DNA of 64,000 bases. It comes from Streptomyces sp. NBC_00390. GTDB taxonomy: Bacteria > Actinomycetota > Actinomycetes > Streptomycetales > Streptomycetaceae. Of the stretch, positions 27,148-36,024 are shown piece after piece (within the stretch, counting starts at the first letter, position 1; each line of letters opens with the position of its first letter). The DNA lies in assembly GCF_036057275.1 (NCBI RefSeq), contig NZ_CP107945.1:5394001-5458000 (forward strand), read 5' to 3'. A program made the translations under genes and the position numbers. The notes beneath the pieces were generated by a model. That model did not search any database and had not been told where the DNA came from. It saw nothing but the letters and a program-made list of their open reading frames with translations.

Positions 27148-28730
27148 AGCAGGTCCTCCGGGGTGGCGAGGTCGGGGTGCTCGGCGCCCGCGCCCGGCGG
27201 GCCGCCGTGCGTCCACGGGGTCTCCTCCGGGTCGGGCAGCTTCGGCCCGCCCCGCTGGTCGTGCTCGAACAGGGTCCACACGATCCGGTCGCCCTTGTCC
27301 GGCACCGAGCCGTCCGCCGGGTTCTTGGCGCGCCCCATCCGGTCGGTGATCTGCAGGACGAACGTGCCGTCGCCGTCGGCCCGTACGCACTGCGCCGTCT
27401 GCGGCTTGCCGTCCAGCGAGCGGTAGACCTTGACCCGCTCGCCCAGATGAGGGTGGTCGTCCGTGCGCACGGTGACCAGCGGTCGGGGGCTCGGCCGCTT
27501 CGACTCCGACCAGGCCATCACCACCTCCGTCACCTCCGAGGCGAACGCCTCGCCCGCGAGACGGCGGCCAGCCAGCACCAGCGGATCGTCCAGCGCTTCC
27601 TGCGCCTCCAGTTGGGCCTGCGCGGTCTCCCGGGCGGCGAGCTTCTGTGCGGCGGTCACCGCGTCGTCCCGCCTGGGCTGTGGCGGCTCCCCGGCCCGTA
27701 CCCGGTCGCGATGGGCGGTGAACGACCACCGGTCGCGGGTCCAGCGGTCCTCGACGCGGGCACCCTCGGGCAGTTCCCGCAGCAGGTCCACGGCGCGCCA
27801 CACGGCACGCCAGGTGGGTTCCAACTGACCCGCGATCAGCCGCCGGACCTCCCCCTCGGCCCGGTGGAGCTCGCCGAGGAGCCGGTCGGCGCTCTCGCCG
27901 TCCTGGGCCGCGGCCAGTGCCGTGCGCGCCAGGTCGTAGCGCTCCATCGCCGGCGCGAGCAGCCTGTTGTCGAACGCCGGGTCGGTCGCGGGACCGGCCG
28001 GCGGGCACAGCAGCTGCCCGTCCCGGTTCCGCCCCAGCTCGGCCCGCAGCGCCGCCTCGGCACCCGACTCACCTTCCGGGGGGTCGACCCACGCGAGCAG
28101 CGCGCCGAGATGCTGGTCCTCCAGCGAGGACTGGCCGCTCGCCCAGTGCCGGCCCAGCAGATCGGTCGCGGCGAGCAGCAGCGATGACCCCGGCACCCGG
28201 GCGCGCTCGCCGTAGTGCGTCAGCCACCGGCCGAGCAGCGGCACCCGCGGCGGCGCGGGGTAGGGCGTGTCCGGGTCCTGCTCGGTCGTACGCCGGAACC
28301 GCATCGAGCGGCCGAGCAGCCGTACGAACTCCACACCGGCCCGGCTCGGCACGATCAACTGGGGTGCGTCCGCGCACAGTTCGACCTCGACCTTGACCTT
28401 CTTGCCGGTCTCCGGGTCGGTCTCGGAGCGCTCGGCCGGTTCGACGTCGTCCCCGTACGCGTCGAGATACGGCAGCACCGCATCGGCGAGCTCCGTCAGG
28501 AACGCCGAGCGCAGATCGCGGTCGCGCGGCTGGGCCACGACCAGCAGCCGCGGCTCCTTGGGGTCCGTGCCGACCAGCGCGCCCAGCGGTGCGCCCGCCT
28601 CGCCCGCCGTGGTCAGCGGTACGAAGACCAGCGGCCGCTGGGCCACCCTGCGGTGACGCACGGTGGCCAGCGGCTGGGCCCGGCCCGACTCGACGGCCTC
28701 CAGGCGCGCGAGTGTGGCGATCAGCGACAT
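27144..28730 (-). CDS. Unknown protein coupled to nuclease and helicase
   Basis: A 528-aa soluble protein from ATG at 28730, which I cannot assign to a family. The N-terminal third contains RPLVFVPLTTAGEAGAPLG and PKEPRLLVVAQPRDRD. The middle is Arg/Glu-rich and helical (LLGELHRAEGEVRRLIAGQL). The C-terminal region has a beta-rich stretch (RVKVYRSLDGKPQTAQCVRA) followed by ITDRMGRAKNP. It begins 10 bases inside the nuclease gene and ends in a 4-base overlap with the helicase gene, so all three are translationally coupled. It could be an accessory or stalk domain of the helicase, or a specificity subunit. No catalytic motif is visible. Confidence 0.75.
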   Translation of the reverse strand: MSLIATLARLEAVESGRAQPLATVRHRRVAQRPLVFVPLTTAGEAGAPLGALVGTDPKEPRLLVVAQPRDRDLRSAFLTELADAVLPYLDAYGDDVEPAERSETDPETGKKVKVEVELCADAPQLIVPSRAGVEFVRLLGRSMRFRRTTEQDPDTPYPAPPRVPLLGRWLTHYGERARVPGSSLLLAATDLLGRHWASGQSSLEDQHLGALLAWVDPPEGESGAEAALRAELGRNRDGQLLCPPAGPATDPAFDNRLLAPAMERYDLARTALAAAQDGESADRLLGELHRAEGEVRRLIAGQLEPTWRAVWRAVDLLRELPEGARVEDRWTRDRWSFTAHRDRVRAGEPPQPRRDDAVTAAQKLAARETAQAQLEAQEALDDPLVLAGRRLAGEAFASEVTEVVMAWSESKRPSPRPLVTVRTDDHPHLGERVKVYRSLDGKPQTAQCVRADGDGTFVLQITDRMGRAKNPADGSVPDKGDRIVWTLFEHDQRGGPKLPDPEETPWTHGGPPGAGAEHPDLATPEDLL

Positions 28731-29845
28731 GCGGCCGCCTCCAGGGACTCGGCACGCAGCGCCGCGGCCCGGCGCAGTGCCGCCACCGTCGGATCGTCCG
28801 GGTCGCCCGCCTCGCCGCGTGCCGCGGCCAGGACGTCGCCGACCGTGGTCAGCCCGCCCAGCTCGCCGCGCACCGGGCGGCCCAGGGTCTCCACGGCGCC
28901 CGCCTCCCGCGCCCGGTCACGGCAGTGGAAGGCCAGCTCGCAGGCGGCCAGGCACTCGGGCGCGTAGGCGTGCGGGACGGATTCGACGGCGGTCGTCAGC
29001 TCCTCGGCCGAGCAGGTCTCGAGGTCGAAGCTGAGGTCCTCGGGCAGTGCCGCCGCGATGTCCTCGATCCGGGTGAGCCGGGTCAGCTGGCGCCGGGTGA
29101 CCGAGAGCTGCTTGCGTACGTCCACCACGGAGGCGGTGGGGAGGTTGGAGAAGTCCTTGGGGCACACCAGCAGCACGGAGTGGGCGACCGACGCCCCGTC
29201 CGTCAGCGCCGCGACCCGTTCCAGGGCGAGCACGTAGACGGCGGCCTGGCGGGCGGCCGCGCCCACCTTCGCCGCGTCCGCCGAGCCGTCGATCATCGGG
29301 AAGGACTTGATCTCGACGACCGTCCACCGGCCGTCGGGGTGCACGACCACCGCGTCCGGCTCCAGATAGGCAGCCGAGCCCGCCACCTCCAGGACGAGCA
29401 GCGGATGGTCGAGCAGTGTCCACCCGCCCGCGGCGGTGGCCTCGCGCAGGGCGAGGGCCGTACGGGCCGTACGGCCCTCGGGCCCGGCCGCCGCCAGCTC
29501 GGGCACCGCGACCTCGGCGGGACGCTCCAGGCCGAGCAGCTTCAGGAGTTCCCGGCCGCCGTCGGCCTTGACCCTGGCCTCGAAGGCATTGCCCCGCATG
29601 AACGCGAACTGGGACTGCCCGAATGTGGCCGGCGATCCGAGTGCGGAGGCGAGCGCTCCCTTGTCCACCCCGGCGCCGTCCAGCAGCGCACGGCGCTTGC
29701 ACCCGGGGTTGGCGGCGAGCGCGGCCAGTGCGCGGGCGTCGAGCGGATGGGGCTGCGCGGCGGGGCCGCGCAGCTCAGCGAGCCGCTGCCGGAGTGCTGT
29801 CGTCGGCGCCTGCGGAGGAGGTCCGCTGTCCAGGGATTCGCTCAC
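28721..29845 (-). CDS. RecB/Cas4-type PD-(D/E)XK nuclease with possible Fe-S cluster
   Basis: About 374 aa. GTG at 29845 (VSESLDSG) is my choice; TTG at 29875 is also open. No start has a strong ribosome-binding site. The nuclease motif is visible as AYLEPDAVVVH (acidic metal ligand) followed by TVVEIKSFPM (E-x-K). One cysteine lies before the core (NPGCKRRALL) and three lie after it in APECLAACELAFHC, spaced C-x3-C-x5-C. This one-plus-three arrangement is that of the 4Fe-4S clasp in AddB, Dna2 and Cas4 nucleases. It overlaps the PAP2 gene upstream by about 70 bases and the next gene by 10. Confidence 0.8.
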   Translation of the reverse strand: MSESLDSGPPPQAPTTALRQRLAELRGPAAQPHPLDARALAALAANPGCKRRALLDGAGVDKGALASALGSPATFGQSQFAFMRGNAFEARVKADGGRELLKLLGLERPAEVAVPELAAAGPEGRTARTALALREATAAGGWTLLDHPLLVLEVAGSAAYLEPDAVVVHPDGRWTVVEIKSFPMIDGSADAAKVGAAARQAAVYVLALERVAALTDGASVAHSVLLVCPKDFSNLPTASVVDVRKQLSVTRRQLTRLTRIEDIAAALPEDLSFDLETCSAEELTTAVESVPHAYAPECLAACELAFHCRDRAREAGAVETLGRPVRGELGGLTTVGDVLAAARGEAGDPDDPTVAALRRAAALRAESLEAAACR

Positions 29846-30653
29846 CCGCGGAAGTGTCGCATCCGCCACCGACAACGGGGGACTTCGAGGGTGCGGGGGA
29901 GCCTCCCAGGCGCTCCCGCACCCGGTCGGCGAGGCGCATGGCGGGCCTGGTCAGCAGTGCGCCGCCGCCCATCACGGCGACACCGGCGGCCGCGTCCAGG
30001 AAGTAGTGGTTGGCGGTTCCCATCACCACGATCGTGGTGAGCAGTGGGTAGGCGACGGCGAGCGTCTTCATCAGCGGCGTACGGCCGTGCCGCCACAGCA
30101 TCACTCCGCACCACAGCGCCCAGCCGACGTGCAGGCTCGGCATCGCCGCGTACTGGTTGGTCATGCTGCCCAGTCCGCGCGGTGCGCTCGCCTCACCGCC
30201 CCACCAGCCGTACGAGCTGTACTGGGCCATCGTGTCGACGAAGCCGTGCCCGGCCGCGAGGAGTCGGGGAGGGCAGGTCGGCATCAGTGTGAAGCCGGCG
30301 AGGCCGAGGAGTGTGGAGCACATCAGCCAGGTGCGGGCGGCCCGGTAGCGGGCGGGACGGCGGCGGAAGAGCCAGACGAGGATCGCGGGGGTGACGAGGT
30401 AGTGCAGGGTGGCGTAGGCGAAGTCGGCGGGGATGCCGAGGGCCGGAGCGTCGGTGAAGAGACGGTTCAGCGGGTGTTCCGCGTTGAGCCGGAGTGCCTT
30501 CTCGGCCCGGAGTATCGCGAGGCCGTTGTCGACCGCGGTCGTCACATCGCCGCGGGCCAGCAGCCGTCCCGCCGAGTACGCGGCGTACACGACAGCGAGC
30601 AGCAGCAGTTCGGTCCACCAGCGTGGTCGATGGCGCGGCGCGGTATGCGGCAT
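29775..30653 (-). CDS. PAP2-superfamily membrane phosphatase/transferase
   Basis: A 292-aa integral membrane protein with about six hydrophobic segments (for example LLLLAVVYAAYSAGRL and LMCSTLLGLAGFTLMPTCPP). The active-site histidine segments are MPSLHVGWALWCGVMLW and NHYFLDAAAGVAVMGG, the split phosphatase motifs of the AUR1/inositolphosphotransferase branch of PAP2. It probably acts on a lipid phosphate or phospholipid head group at the membrane. The last 35 residues are a polar tail that overlaps the nuclease gene, so it may head the operon by position rather than function. It is divergent from the histidine phosphatase gene. Confidence 0.82.
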   Translation of the reverse strand: MPHTAPRHRPRWWTELLLLAVVYAAYSAGRLLARGDVTTAVDNGLAILRAEKALRLNAEHPLNRLFTDAPALGIPADFAYATLHYLVTPAILVWLFRRRPARYRAARTWLMCSTLLGLAGFTLMPTCPPRLLAAGHGFVDTMAQYSSYGWWGGEASAPRGLGSMTNQYAAMPSLHVGWALWCGVMLWRHGRTPLMKTLAVAYPLLTTIVVMGTANHYFLDAAAGVAVMGGGALLTRPAMRLADRVRERLGGSPAPSKSPVVGGGCDTSAGERIPGQRTSSAGADDSTPAAAR

Positions 30654-30791
30654 CCGAACGTCTCTCCGTCTTCAGTTCAGGCGGTTGGTACCCGTCCTCG
30701 AAGGGGACGTCGAGATCTCTCCGGAGGTTGCCTGGCGTTCAGGTGCGCGATGATGAAAGTCCATCGGATCGTGAACTCAGGGAGCTGCCTC

Positions 30792-31388
30792 ATGGCACCG
30801 CGGATCCTCCTCGCCCGGCACGGCCAGACGGAGTGGTCGCTGTCCGGAAAACACACCGGCAGGACGGACATCCCGCTGCTCGAGGAGGGCAGGCGCGGCG
30901 CCAAGCTGCTCGGCGAGCGGCTCCATCGCCCACCGTGGTCGGGTCTCGAGGGCGTCGAGGTGCGCACCAGCCCGCTGGTCCGGGCGAGTGAGACCTGCGC
31001 GCTCGCCGGCTTCGGGGAGCGGGCGCAGCCCTGGGACGCGCTGATGGAATGGGACTACGGCGCGTACGAGGGCCTGACCCCGGCGGAGATCCACGCGGTC
31101 GAGCCGGGCTGGCTCCTGTGGAACGACGGCGCCCCCGAGGGCGAGAGCCTCGCCGATGTCTCGGCCCGTGCGGACGAGGTCGTGGCCTGGGCGCGCTCGG
31201 CCGACCGCGATGTGCTGGTCTTCGCCCACGGCCACATCCTGCGCTCGATCGTGGCCCGCTGGCTGGGCGAGGACAACTCCTTCGGCGCCCGGGTCAGGCT
31301 CGACCCGACGAGCCTGTCGATCCTGTCCTGGCAGTACGGTGCCCCGGCGATCGAGCGCTGGAACGACATGGGGCACCTGGAGGGCTGA
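30792..31388 (+). CDS. Histidine phosphatase (phosphoglycerate mutase-like)
   Basis: A 198-aa cytoplasmic protein from ATG at 30792, with GGAGCTG upstream. It carries the RHG signature (ILLARHGQTEW) with the catalytic histidine, RTSPLVRASETC, EWDYGAYEGLTPAEI with the acid/base glutamate, and the second histidine in VLVFAHGHILRSIVARWL. It is a branch-1 acid phosphatase-type enzyme rather than glycolytic Gpm. The substrate is unknown; sugar or nucleotide phosphates are typical. It is monocistronic, with a hairpin terminator just behind it. Confidence 0.88.
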   Translation: MAPRILLARHGQTEWSLSGKHTGRTDIPLLEEGRRGAKLLGERLHRPPWSGLEGVEVRTSPLVRASETCALAGFGERAQPWDALMEWDYGAYEGLTPAEIHAVEPGWLLWNDGAPEGESLADVSARADEVVAWARSADRDVLVFAHGHILRSIVARWLGEDNSFGARVRLDPTSLSILSWQYGAPAIERWNDMGHLEG

Positions 31389-31409
31389 GACCCGGGGCGG
31401 AGCGGGTCA

Positions 31410-31433
31410 GGTCCGGGAGCGCCGCCCCGGACC
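31410..31433. terminator. Terminator between convergent genes
   Basis: GGTCCGGG and CCCGGACC form a perfect 8-bp stem with an 8-base loop, between the histidine phosphatase and the XRE-TPR regulator gene ends. Confidence 0.6.
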
Positions 31434-31455
31434 CCCGGCCGCACGGGGCGCGGTG

Positions 31456-32874
31456 TCACACCCGGCGGGTCGACGCCGCGTGACGGTCCAGGAAGGCGCC
31501 GACACCCGCCGTGCGGCGGTGCGGGAGCAGGACGCGGGCCGTGTCCGCCAGCATCGTCTGGATGCGTGACGAGCGGACTTCGTCCATTAGGTCCAGCACC
31601 TGGCTGCCCGCGGCCGCCGCCTCGTCGGGGGATCCCGCCCGGGCCAGGTCCGCGGCCAGTTCCGCGCGGTACAGCGCCAGGTTGCGGGTGAAGCGGCGGT
31701 CCTGGAGGGCCGCGGCGCGGCGGGCGTGACGGGCCGCGCGGGGCCAGTCGCCCAGGGCCGACCAGCACTGAGCCTGCAGCGCCTCGAGCTCCGGCTCCCC
31801 GAAGAAGGACATCCACTCGGGGTCCGAGTCCGACGAGCCCCGGTCGAAGTGGGCGTGCGCCCGTGCCAGCGACTGCTCGCAGGTCGTACGGTCCCCGAGC
31901 CCGGCCCAGCCGCCCGCCTCGCGCAGGGCCAGCAGGGACAGCAGTCGTGGCGACGCGATCTGCCGGGCGGCCTGCTGGCCCGCCTGTGCGGTGCGCACCG
32001 CCTCCCGGTGCCGCCCCGCGTCCCTGGCCAGGAACGACGTATTGCAGAAGGCGTGCGCCTCCAGCGCCGGGTCGTCCGCCACCCGGGCCGTCGCCAGTGC
32101 CTCCGCGTAGTGCGAGCGGGCTTCGTCGAACCTGCCGGAGTCGTGGGCCAGCCAGCCCACCGAGATGGCCAGTTCGCCGGCACCCGCGTGGAGCCGCTCC
32201 GCCGTCGATCTGCGGGCGCTGCTGCTCGCGTCGAGCAGCGCGTAGGCGGCCCGCAACGGCTGGGCGGCGCGCCGGTAGAGCCCGTCCGCGCCGTGCCGGT
32301 CGTCGAGCAGCCGGATCCGGCGTACCGCCTCCTCGACGGCCCTGACCTCGCTCTCGCCGACTCTTGCCCGCGCTAGGCCGGGGGGACCCGCACGGTCGGG
32401 TGCGGGACCGGGCCCGAACCCGAGGGACGCGGCAGCCACCGTGGTGGGGCCGCTCGTGATGAATGCGCGACGCAGCACGTCGCTCTCCTCGTCGCTGTCG
32501 CTGTGACTGCCGTGCCGGTCGCTGTCGCGGAGGCCGAGGGGGCTGCACGGCGGGACCGGGCCGGCCTGTGGGCCGTCTTCCGTCCGCGTGCCCGAGCCCC
32601 GTCCGCGCACACGTTCCCTCGGCAGGAAGCCGAGGTCGGCCAGCGTCAGGCCGGGGAACATGTGCAGGAACACCCGCTCGTACGCGTAGTTGGGACATCG
32701 GATCTCGCCGGACTCGACGCGCCCGATGTACCGCGGATCGCACGAGACCTGCTCCCCGATCTCCCGCGCCGCCCTGCGCACCGCCGTGGCGAACTCGCCC
32801 GGCGAGCGCTGTCCGCGCAGCCGGCGGAACGCCAGGTTGGGAACCGCCCGTGATGCCTGTGACGATGACGCCAT
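31456..32874 (-). CDS. XRE-type transcriptional regulator with TPR-like C-terminus
   Basis: 472 aa from ATG at 32874. The N-terminus (SPGEFATAVRRAAREIGEQV, then CDPRYIGRVESGEIRCPNYA) is an XRE-like helix-turn-helix. A polar linker with many Asp, Ser and Gly follows. The segment DVLRRAFITSGPTTVAAASL is a hydrophobic patch typical of large Streptomyces regulators of this class. The remaining 270 residues are Ala/Arg-rich helical pairs resembling TPRs (HYAEALATARVADDPALEAH). NsdA-type developmental regulators share this build, but I do not claim orthology. It is divergent from the unknown gene at 33066. Confidence 0.78.
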   Translation of the reverse strand: MASSSQASRAVPNLAFRRLRGQRSPGEFATAVRRAAREIGEQVSCDPRYIGRVESGEIRCPNYAYERVFLHMFPGLTLADLGFLPRERVRGRGSGTRTEDGPQAGPVPPCSPLGLRDSDRHGSHSDSDEESDVLRRAFITSGPTTVAAASLGFGPGPAPDRAGPPGLARARVGESEVRAVEEAVRRIRLLDDRHGADGLYRRAAQPLRAAYALLDASSSARRSTAERLHAGAGELAISVGWLAHDSGRFDEARSHYAEALATARVADDPALEAHAFCNTSFLARDAGRHREAVRTAQAGQQAARQIASPRLLSLLALREAGGWAGLGDRTTCEQSLARAHAHFDRGSSDSDPEWMSFFGEPELEALQAQCWSALGDWPRAARHARRAAALQDRRFTRNLALYRAELAADLARAGSPDEAAAAGSQVLDLMDEVRSSRIQTMLADTARVLLPHRRTAGVGAFLDRHAASTRRV

Positions 32875-33065
32875 GGCCGAGCCCTCTCTCGGTGCTGCCG
32901 TGTTCCGGCGGAGCAAGAACGTACCTGCTGTGACGGACCGCTCACCCAGGGTTTGACTACAAAAGGGACATCTCGTCGGCGATCTGCCATGAACTGCCAT
33001 CCTTTGCGGCGGCGTGCCGCCGTAGCCGTTGACGCCCACGGGCGTTGAACCGTACGGAGACCGTC

Positions 33066-33557
33066 ATGTGTCTCCACTCGAGCGAGGAGGCGATCCCCTT
33101 GTTGGAGGTCGGCATGGAGACCAGCGCCCCGGACGACGCGCACACCATCGCGACGACGGCCCGGCACCGGCCCACGCAGGACAGCAGCGCACCACCGAAC
33201 AGTGATGTGGCCGAGCCCCTGGACCTGGTCACCGTCCCCGCCCGGCAAGGCCTCGAAGCGGTGGACATCCTGCGCCGCGCCGCCGAGCCCGCCGTCGGAC
33301 CGGTCATGCACGACGGAGCATGCGACACCCTCGGCTTTCTCGTCCCGCCCGGCACCGCAGACGGCTGGGACATGCCGGGCAGTGCCTGTACGCAGACGTC
33401 CGGCCGCGGGCTGCGCATCCCGGCCGAGCCGCCGGGCACCGGCTCGGGCTGGCTGCTGCCGCCCGACGACACGGACGCCGTCACCGACCCGGAAGTGCTG
33501 CGCGAGGCGCTGGACGAGGCGGCCCGGCTCATCGAGGCCGCCGACAACTGCCGCTGA
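33066..33557 (+). CDS. Conserved Streptomyces protein of unknown function
   Basis: 163 aa from ATG at 33066 (CGGAGA upstream). A second in-frame ATG at 33114 has an even better TTGGAGGTCGGC, so the shorter form is possible. The sequence is acidic, with no signal or membrane span. A central part reads EPLDLVTVPARQGLEAVDIL and PVMHDGACDTLGFLVPPGTA, the C-terminus is helical (EVLREALDEAARLIEAADN), and there are several Cys. I do not recognise the family. It is divergent from the XRE-TPR regulator, the arrangement of regulator/small-protein pairs common in this genus. Confidence 0.65.
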   Translation: MCLHSSEEAIPLLEVGMETSAPDDAHTIATTARHRPTQDSSAPPNSDVAEPLDLVTVPARQGLEAVDILRRAAEPAVGPVMHDGACDTLGFLVPPGTADGWDMPGSACTQTSGRGLRIPAEPPGTGSGWLLPPDDTDAVTDPEVLREALDEAARLIEAADNCR

Positions 33558-33619
33558 TTCGCGCGGGCACCGGCCGCCGCGAGTGCGCGCGGGGGCACCC
33601 CGTCCGCCGGGCGCGGATA

Positions 33620-34504
33620 ATGGGCAGGGTGGCGAAGAGCAAGAGGCGAGGACGTACGGGCGGGGGCGGAAGTCCCGAACCGGTCGTCGCGTCGGTGGAC
33701 GGCGGGCTGGCGGAGCTGATACCCGACCGGGAGCGGCCGCGCGCCTGGACCCTGCTCGTCGACGGTGCGCCGCAGTCCCATGTGGACCTCGACGATCCGA
33801 CGTATCTCTCCTTCGAGTACCAGCGCCGGCTGGGCCATGTCGCCGATCTCGCCGCCGAGCCGGGGCGGCCGCTCCAGGTCGTGCACCTCGGCGGCGGTGC
33901 CTTCACGCTCGCCCGCTATGTCGCCGCCACCCGTCCCCGTTCCACCCAGCAGGTGGTCGAGTTGGATGCGGCACTCGTGCAACTGGTACGCGCGGAGCTG
34001 CCGTTGGATCCGGGGGCGCGTATACGGGTGCGGTCGGCCGATGCCCGCGCCGGACTCGCCAAGGTGCCCGACGGCTGGGCGGACCTGGTGATCGCCGATG
34101 TCTTCAGTGGAGCCCGTACCCCCGCGCATCTGACCAGCACCGAGTTCCTCGGCGAGGTGCGCAGGGCACTGCGGCCGGGCGGTCTCTATGCGGCGAACCT
34201 CGCTGACGGACCGCCCCTGGCCCATCTGCGCGCACAGGTGGCGACCGCCGCCGCGATGTTCCCCGAGCTCGCCCTCGCCGCGGATCCGACCGTGCTGCGC
34301 GGCCGGCGCTTCGGCAACGCGGTGCTGCTCGCGTCCGACCGTGCGCTGCCGGTGGCCGAGCTGACCCGCCGTGTCGCGGGCGACCCGCACGCCGGCCGGG
34401 TCGAACACGGCCGAGAGCTGGTCGACTTCACCGGCGGCGCGGCCCCGGTCACCGATGCGAGCGCCAAGCCGTCGCCGGTGCCACCGCCCGCGGTCTTCCG
34501 TTAG
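33620..34504 (+). CDS. Spermidine synthase-like / SAM-dependent methyltransferase-fold protein
   Basis: 294 aa; ATG at 33620 is used and GTG at 33629 is equally plausible. After a basic N-terminus (AKSKRRGRT) comes a spermidine-synthase-like domain: SHVDLDDPTYLSFEYQRRL, nucleotide motif VVHLGGGAFTLARYV, VVELDAALVQLVR, then ADLVIADVFSG and RALRPGGLYAANLAD. SpeE relatives of this type in actinobacteria usually lack confirmed polyamine activity. It is followed by 160 bases without features before a convergent gene. Confidence 0.8.
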   Translation: MGRVAKSKRRGRTGGGGSPEPVVASVDGGLAELIPDRERPRAWTLLVDGAPQSHVDLDDPTYLSFEYQRRLGHVADLAAEPGRPLQVVHLGGGAFTLARYVAATRPRSTQQVVELDAALVQLVRAELPLDPGARIRVRSADARAGLAKVPDGWADLVIADVFSGARTPAHLTSTEFLGEVRRALRPGGLYAANLADGPPLAHLRAQVATAAAMFPELALAADPTVLRGRRFGNAVLLASDRALPVAELTRRVAGDPHAGRVEHGRELVDFTGGAAPVTDASAKPSPVPPPAVFR

Positions 34505-34664
34505 CGGCGTGGGGTGCGCGACGCGACGAGCCGGACGCCGCCCGGCGCACCGCAGCCGCCTCGGCGTTCCCGGCGACCGAGCCTCGCTCGTAGGAGCCGA
34601 CGCCGGTGGTCGTCAGGCGCTTCGGCTTCGGCCCGGAGGTGTGCCCCTGCGACCGTCGGCGCGC

Positions 34665-35213
34665 TCATCGCTCGTCGAACTGGGCCATCGGCGGATGGCC
34701 GTTCCAGGTGTAGAACACCGAACTCTCGCGGCCGTCCTTGGTGAACGTCACCCGGATCCAGGTCGGCTGGGTCCACACCTGCATCTGCCAGCCCGCGGCC
34801 GGGGTCGCCGACACCAGTTCCGCCGAGGTCTTGCCGACGTCGAACACGGCCATGCCGCCGGTGACGGTGTGGCTCTTCACCGTGCCCGGATCGCCGTAGC
34901 CGTCCGAACCTCCCGTATCCGACGGGGAGGGGGACGTGGTGGGCGATGTGCCGCCGCTCGGCTTGCCGGCCGGCCGTTTGGTGGGCTCGGGCGACTTCGA
35001 GGGCGACGGGCTCGGCGGGCGACGGGTGGAGGACTCCTGCGGCCCGACCGCCTGGGTCGTCGAGCTCTGCGCGGTGATCGGGAGTGCGCGCGGCCGGTCG
35101 TACGCGGTTCCGGCCATGACCGTGTGAACGCCCCACCAGGACAGCGTCACCGCCGCGCCGGTGGACAGCGACCACGCCACGGCATGTACGAGTCCTCTGC
35201 TCACGCGGGCCAT
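34665..35213 (-). CDS. Membrane-anchored or secreted protein with Ser/Pro/Thr linker
   Basis: 182 aa from ATG at 35213. One N-terminal hydrophobic segment (GLVHAVAWSLSTGAAVTLSW) acts as signal or anchor. A low-complexity Ser/Pro/Lys/Thr linker (about 55-105) leads to a compact extracellular domain (about 110-182: GGMAVFDVGKTSAELVSATP, TWIRVTFTKDGRESSVFYTW). It has no recognised domain and no strong ribosome-binding site. It is divergent from the response regulator gene (88 bases apart), so it might be a target or sensor accessory of that two-component system. That link is inference from position. Confidence 0.7.
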   Translation of the reverse strand: MARVSRGLVHAVAWSLSTGAAVTLSWWGVHTVMAGTAYDRPRALPITAQSSTTQAVGPQESSTRRPPSPSPSKSPEPTKRPAGKPSGGTSPTTSPSPSDTGGSDGYGDPGTVKSHTVTGGMAVFDVGKTSAELVSATPAAGWQMQVWTQPTWIRVTFTKDGRESSVFYTWNGHPPMAQFDER

Positions 35214-35301
35214 AGTGCACCACGCACCCCGTGCGTGTCGCGCGTCCCAGGGTTCCTCCCGTACGGGACCGCGGTCCCCCGGATGGCGTACGGTGCCGCC
35301 C

Positions 35302-36024
35302 ATGGCAAGTGTGCTCGTGGTCGAGGACGACCAGTTCGTGCGCTCCGCCCTCATCCGGCACCTGACCGACGCCTCGCACACCGTACGAAGTGTCGGTACG
35401 GCCCTCGAGGCGTTGCGCGAAGTGGCTCATTTCCGTTTCGACGTGGTCATTCTCGACCTCGGCCTGCCCGATCTGGACGGGGCCGAGGCGCTGAAGATGC
35501 TCCGCGGCATCACCGACGTACCGGTGATCATCGCGACCGCGCGGGACGACGAGACGGAAATCGTCCGCCTGCTCAACGACGGCGCGGACGACTACCTCAC
35601 CAAACCCTTCTCGGTGGAACATCTGTCGGCGCGCATGTCGGCGGTGCTGCGCCGGGCGCGCGTGAGCGCCGGGGAGGCGCAGCCCTCGCGGGTGATCCAG
35701 GTCGGCGGGCTGTCCATCGACCCGCTGCGCCGCCAGGCCGAGCTGGACGGGACTCAACTCGACCTCACCCGCCGGGAGTTCGACCTGCTGGCGTTCCTTG
35801 CCGGGCGGCCCGGAGTGGTCGTCCCGCGCAGGGAACTGCTCGCCGAGGTCTGGCAGCAGAGCTACGGCGACGACCAGACCATCGACGTGCACTTGAGCTG
35901 GCTGCGACGCAAGCTCGGCGAGACGGCGGCTCGGCCCCGCTATCTGCACACGCTGCGGGGGGTCGGGGTGAAACTCGAGCCTCCGGGCAGCCACCCGACG
36001 CCCGGAAACGGCCACCGGCCATGA
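35302..36024 (+). CDS. OmpR-family response regulator
   Basis: A 240-aa cytoplasmic DNA-binding protein. The receiver domain starts VLVVEDDQFVRSAL, with phospho-acceptor D52 in VVILDLGLPDLDG and the conserved Lys in YLTKPF. A winged-helix output domain begins about residue 130 (LDLTRREFDLLAFLAGRPG, then DDQTIDVHLSWLRRKLGE). It is immediately followed by the histidine kinase gene, which begins after an unusual triplicated 20-base element. The start at 35302 has only weak ribosome-binding complementarity. Confidence 0.92.
   Translation: MASVLVVEDDQFVRSALIRHLTDASHTVRSVGTALEALREVAHFRFDVVILDLGLPDLDGAEALKMLRGITDVPVIIATARDDETEIVRLLNDGADDYLTKPFSVEHLSARMSAVLRRARVSAGEAQPSRVIQVGGLSIDPLRRQAELDGTQLDLTRREFDLLAFLAGRPGVVVPRRELLAEVWQQSYGDDQTIDVHLSWLRRKLGETAARPRYLHTLRGVGVKLEPPGSHPTPGNGHRP

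Noticed and set aside
34505..34664. Possible small gene between convergent genes
   Set aside because: No start codon with a ribosome-binding site and no open frame with protein-like composition; treated as a featureless convergent gap.
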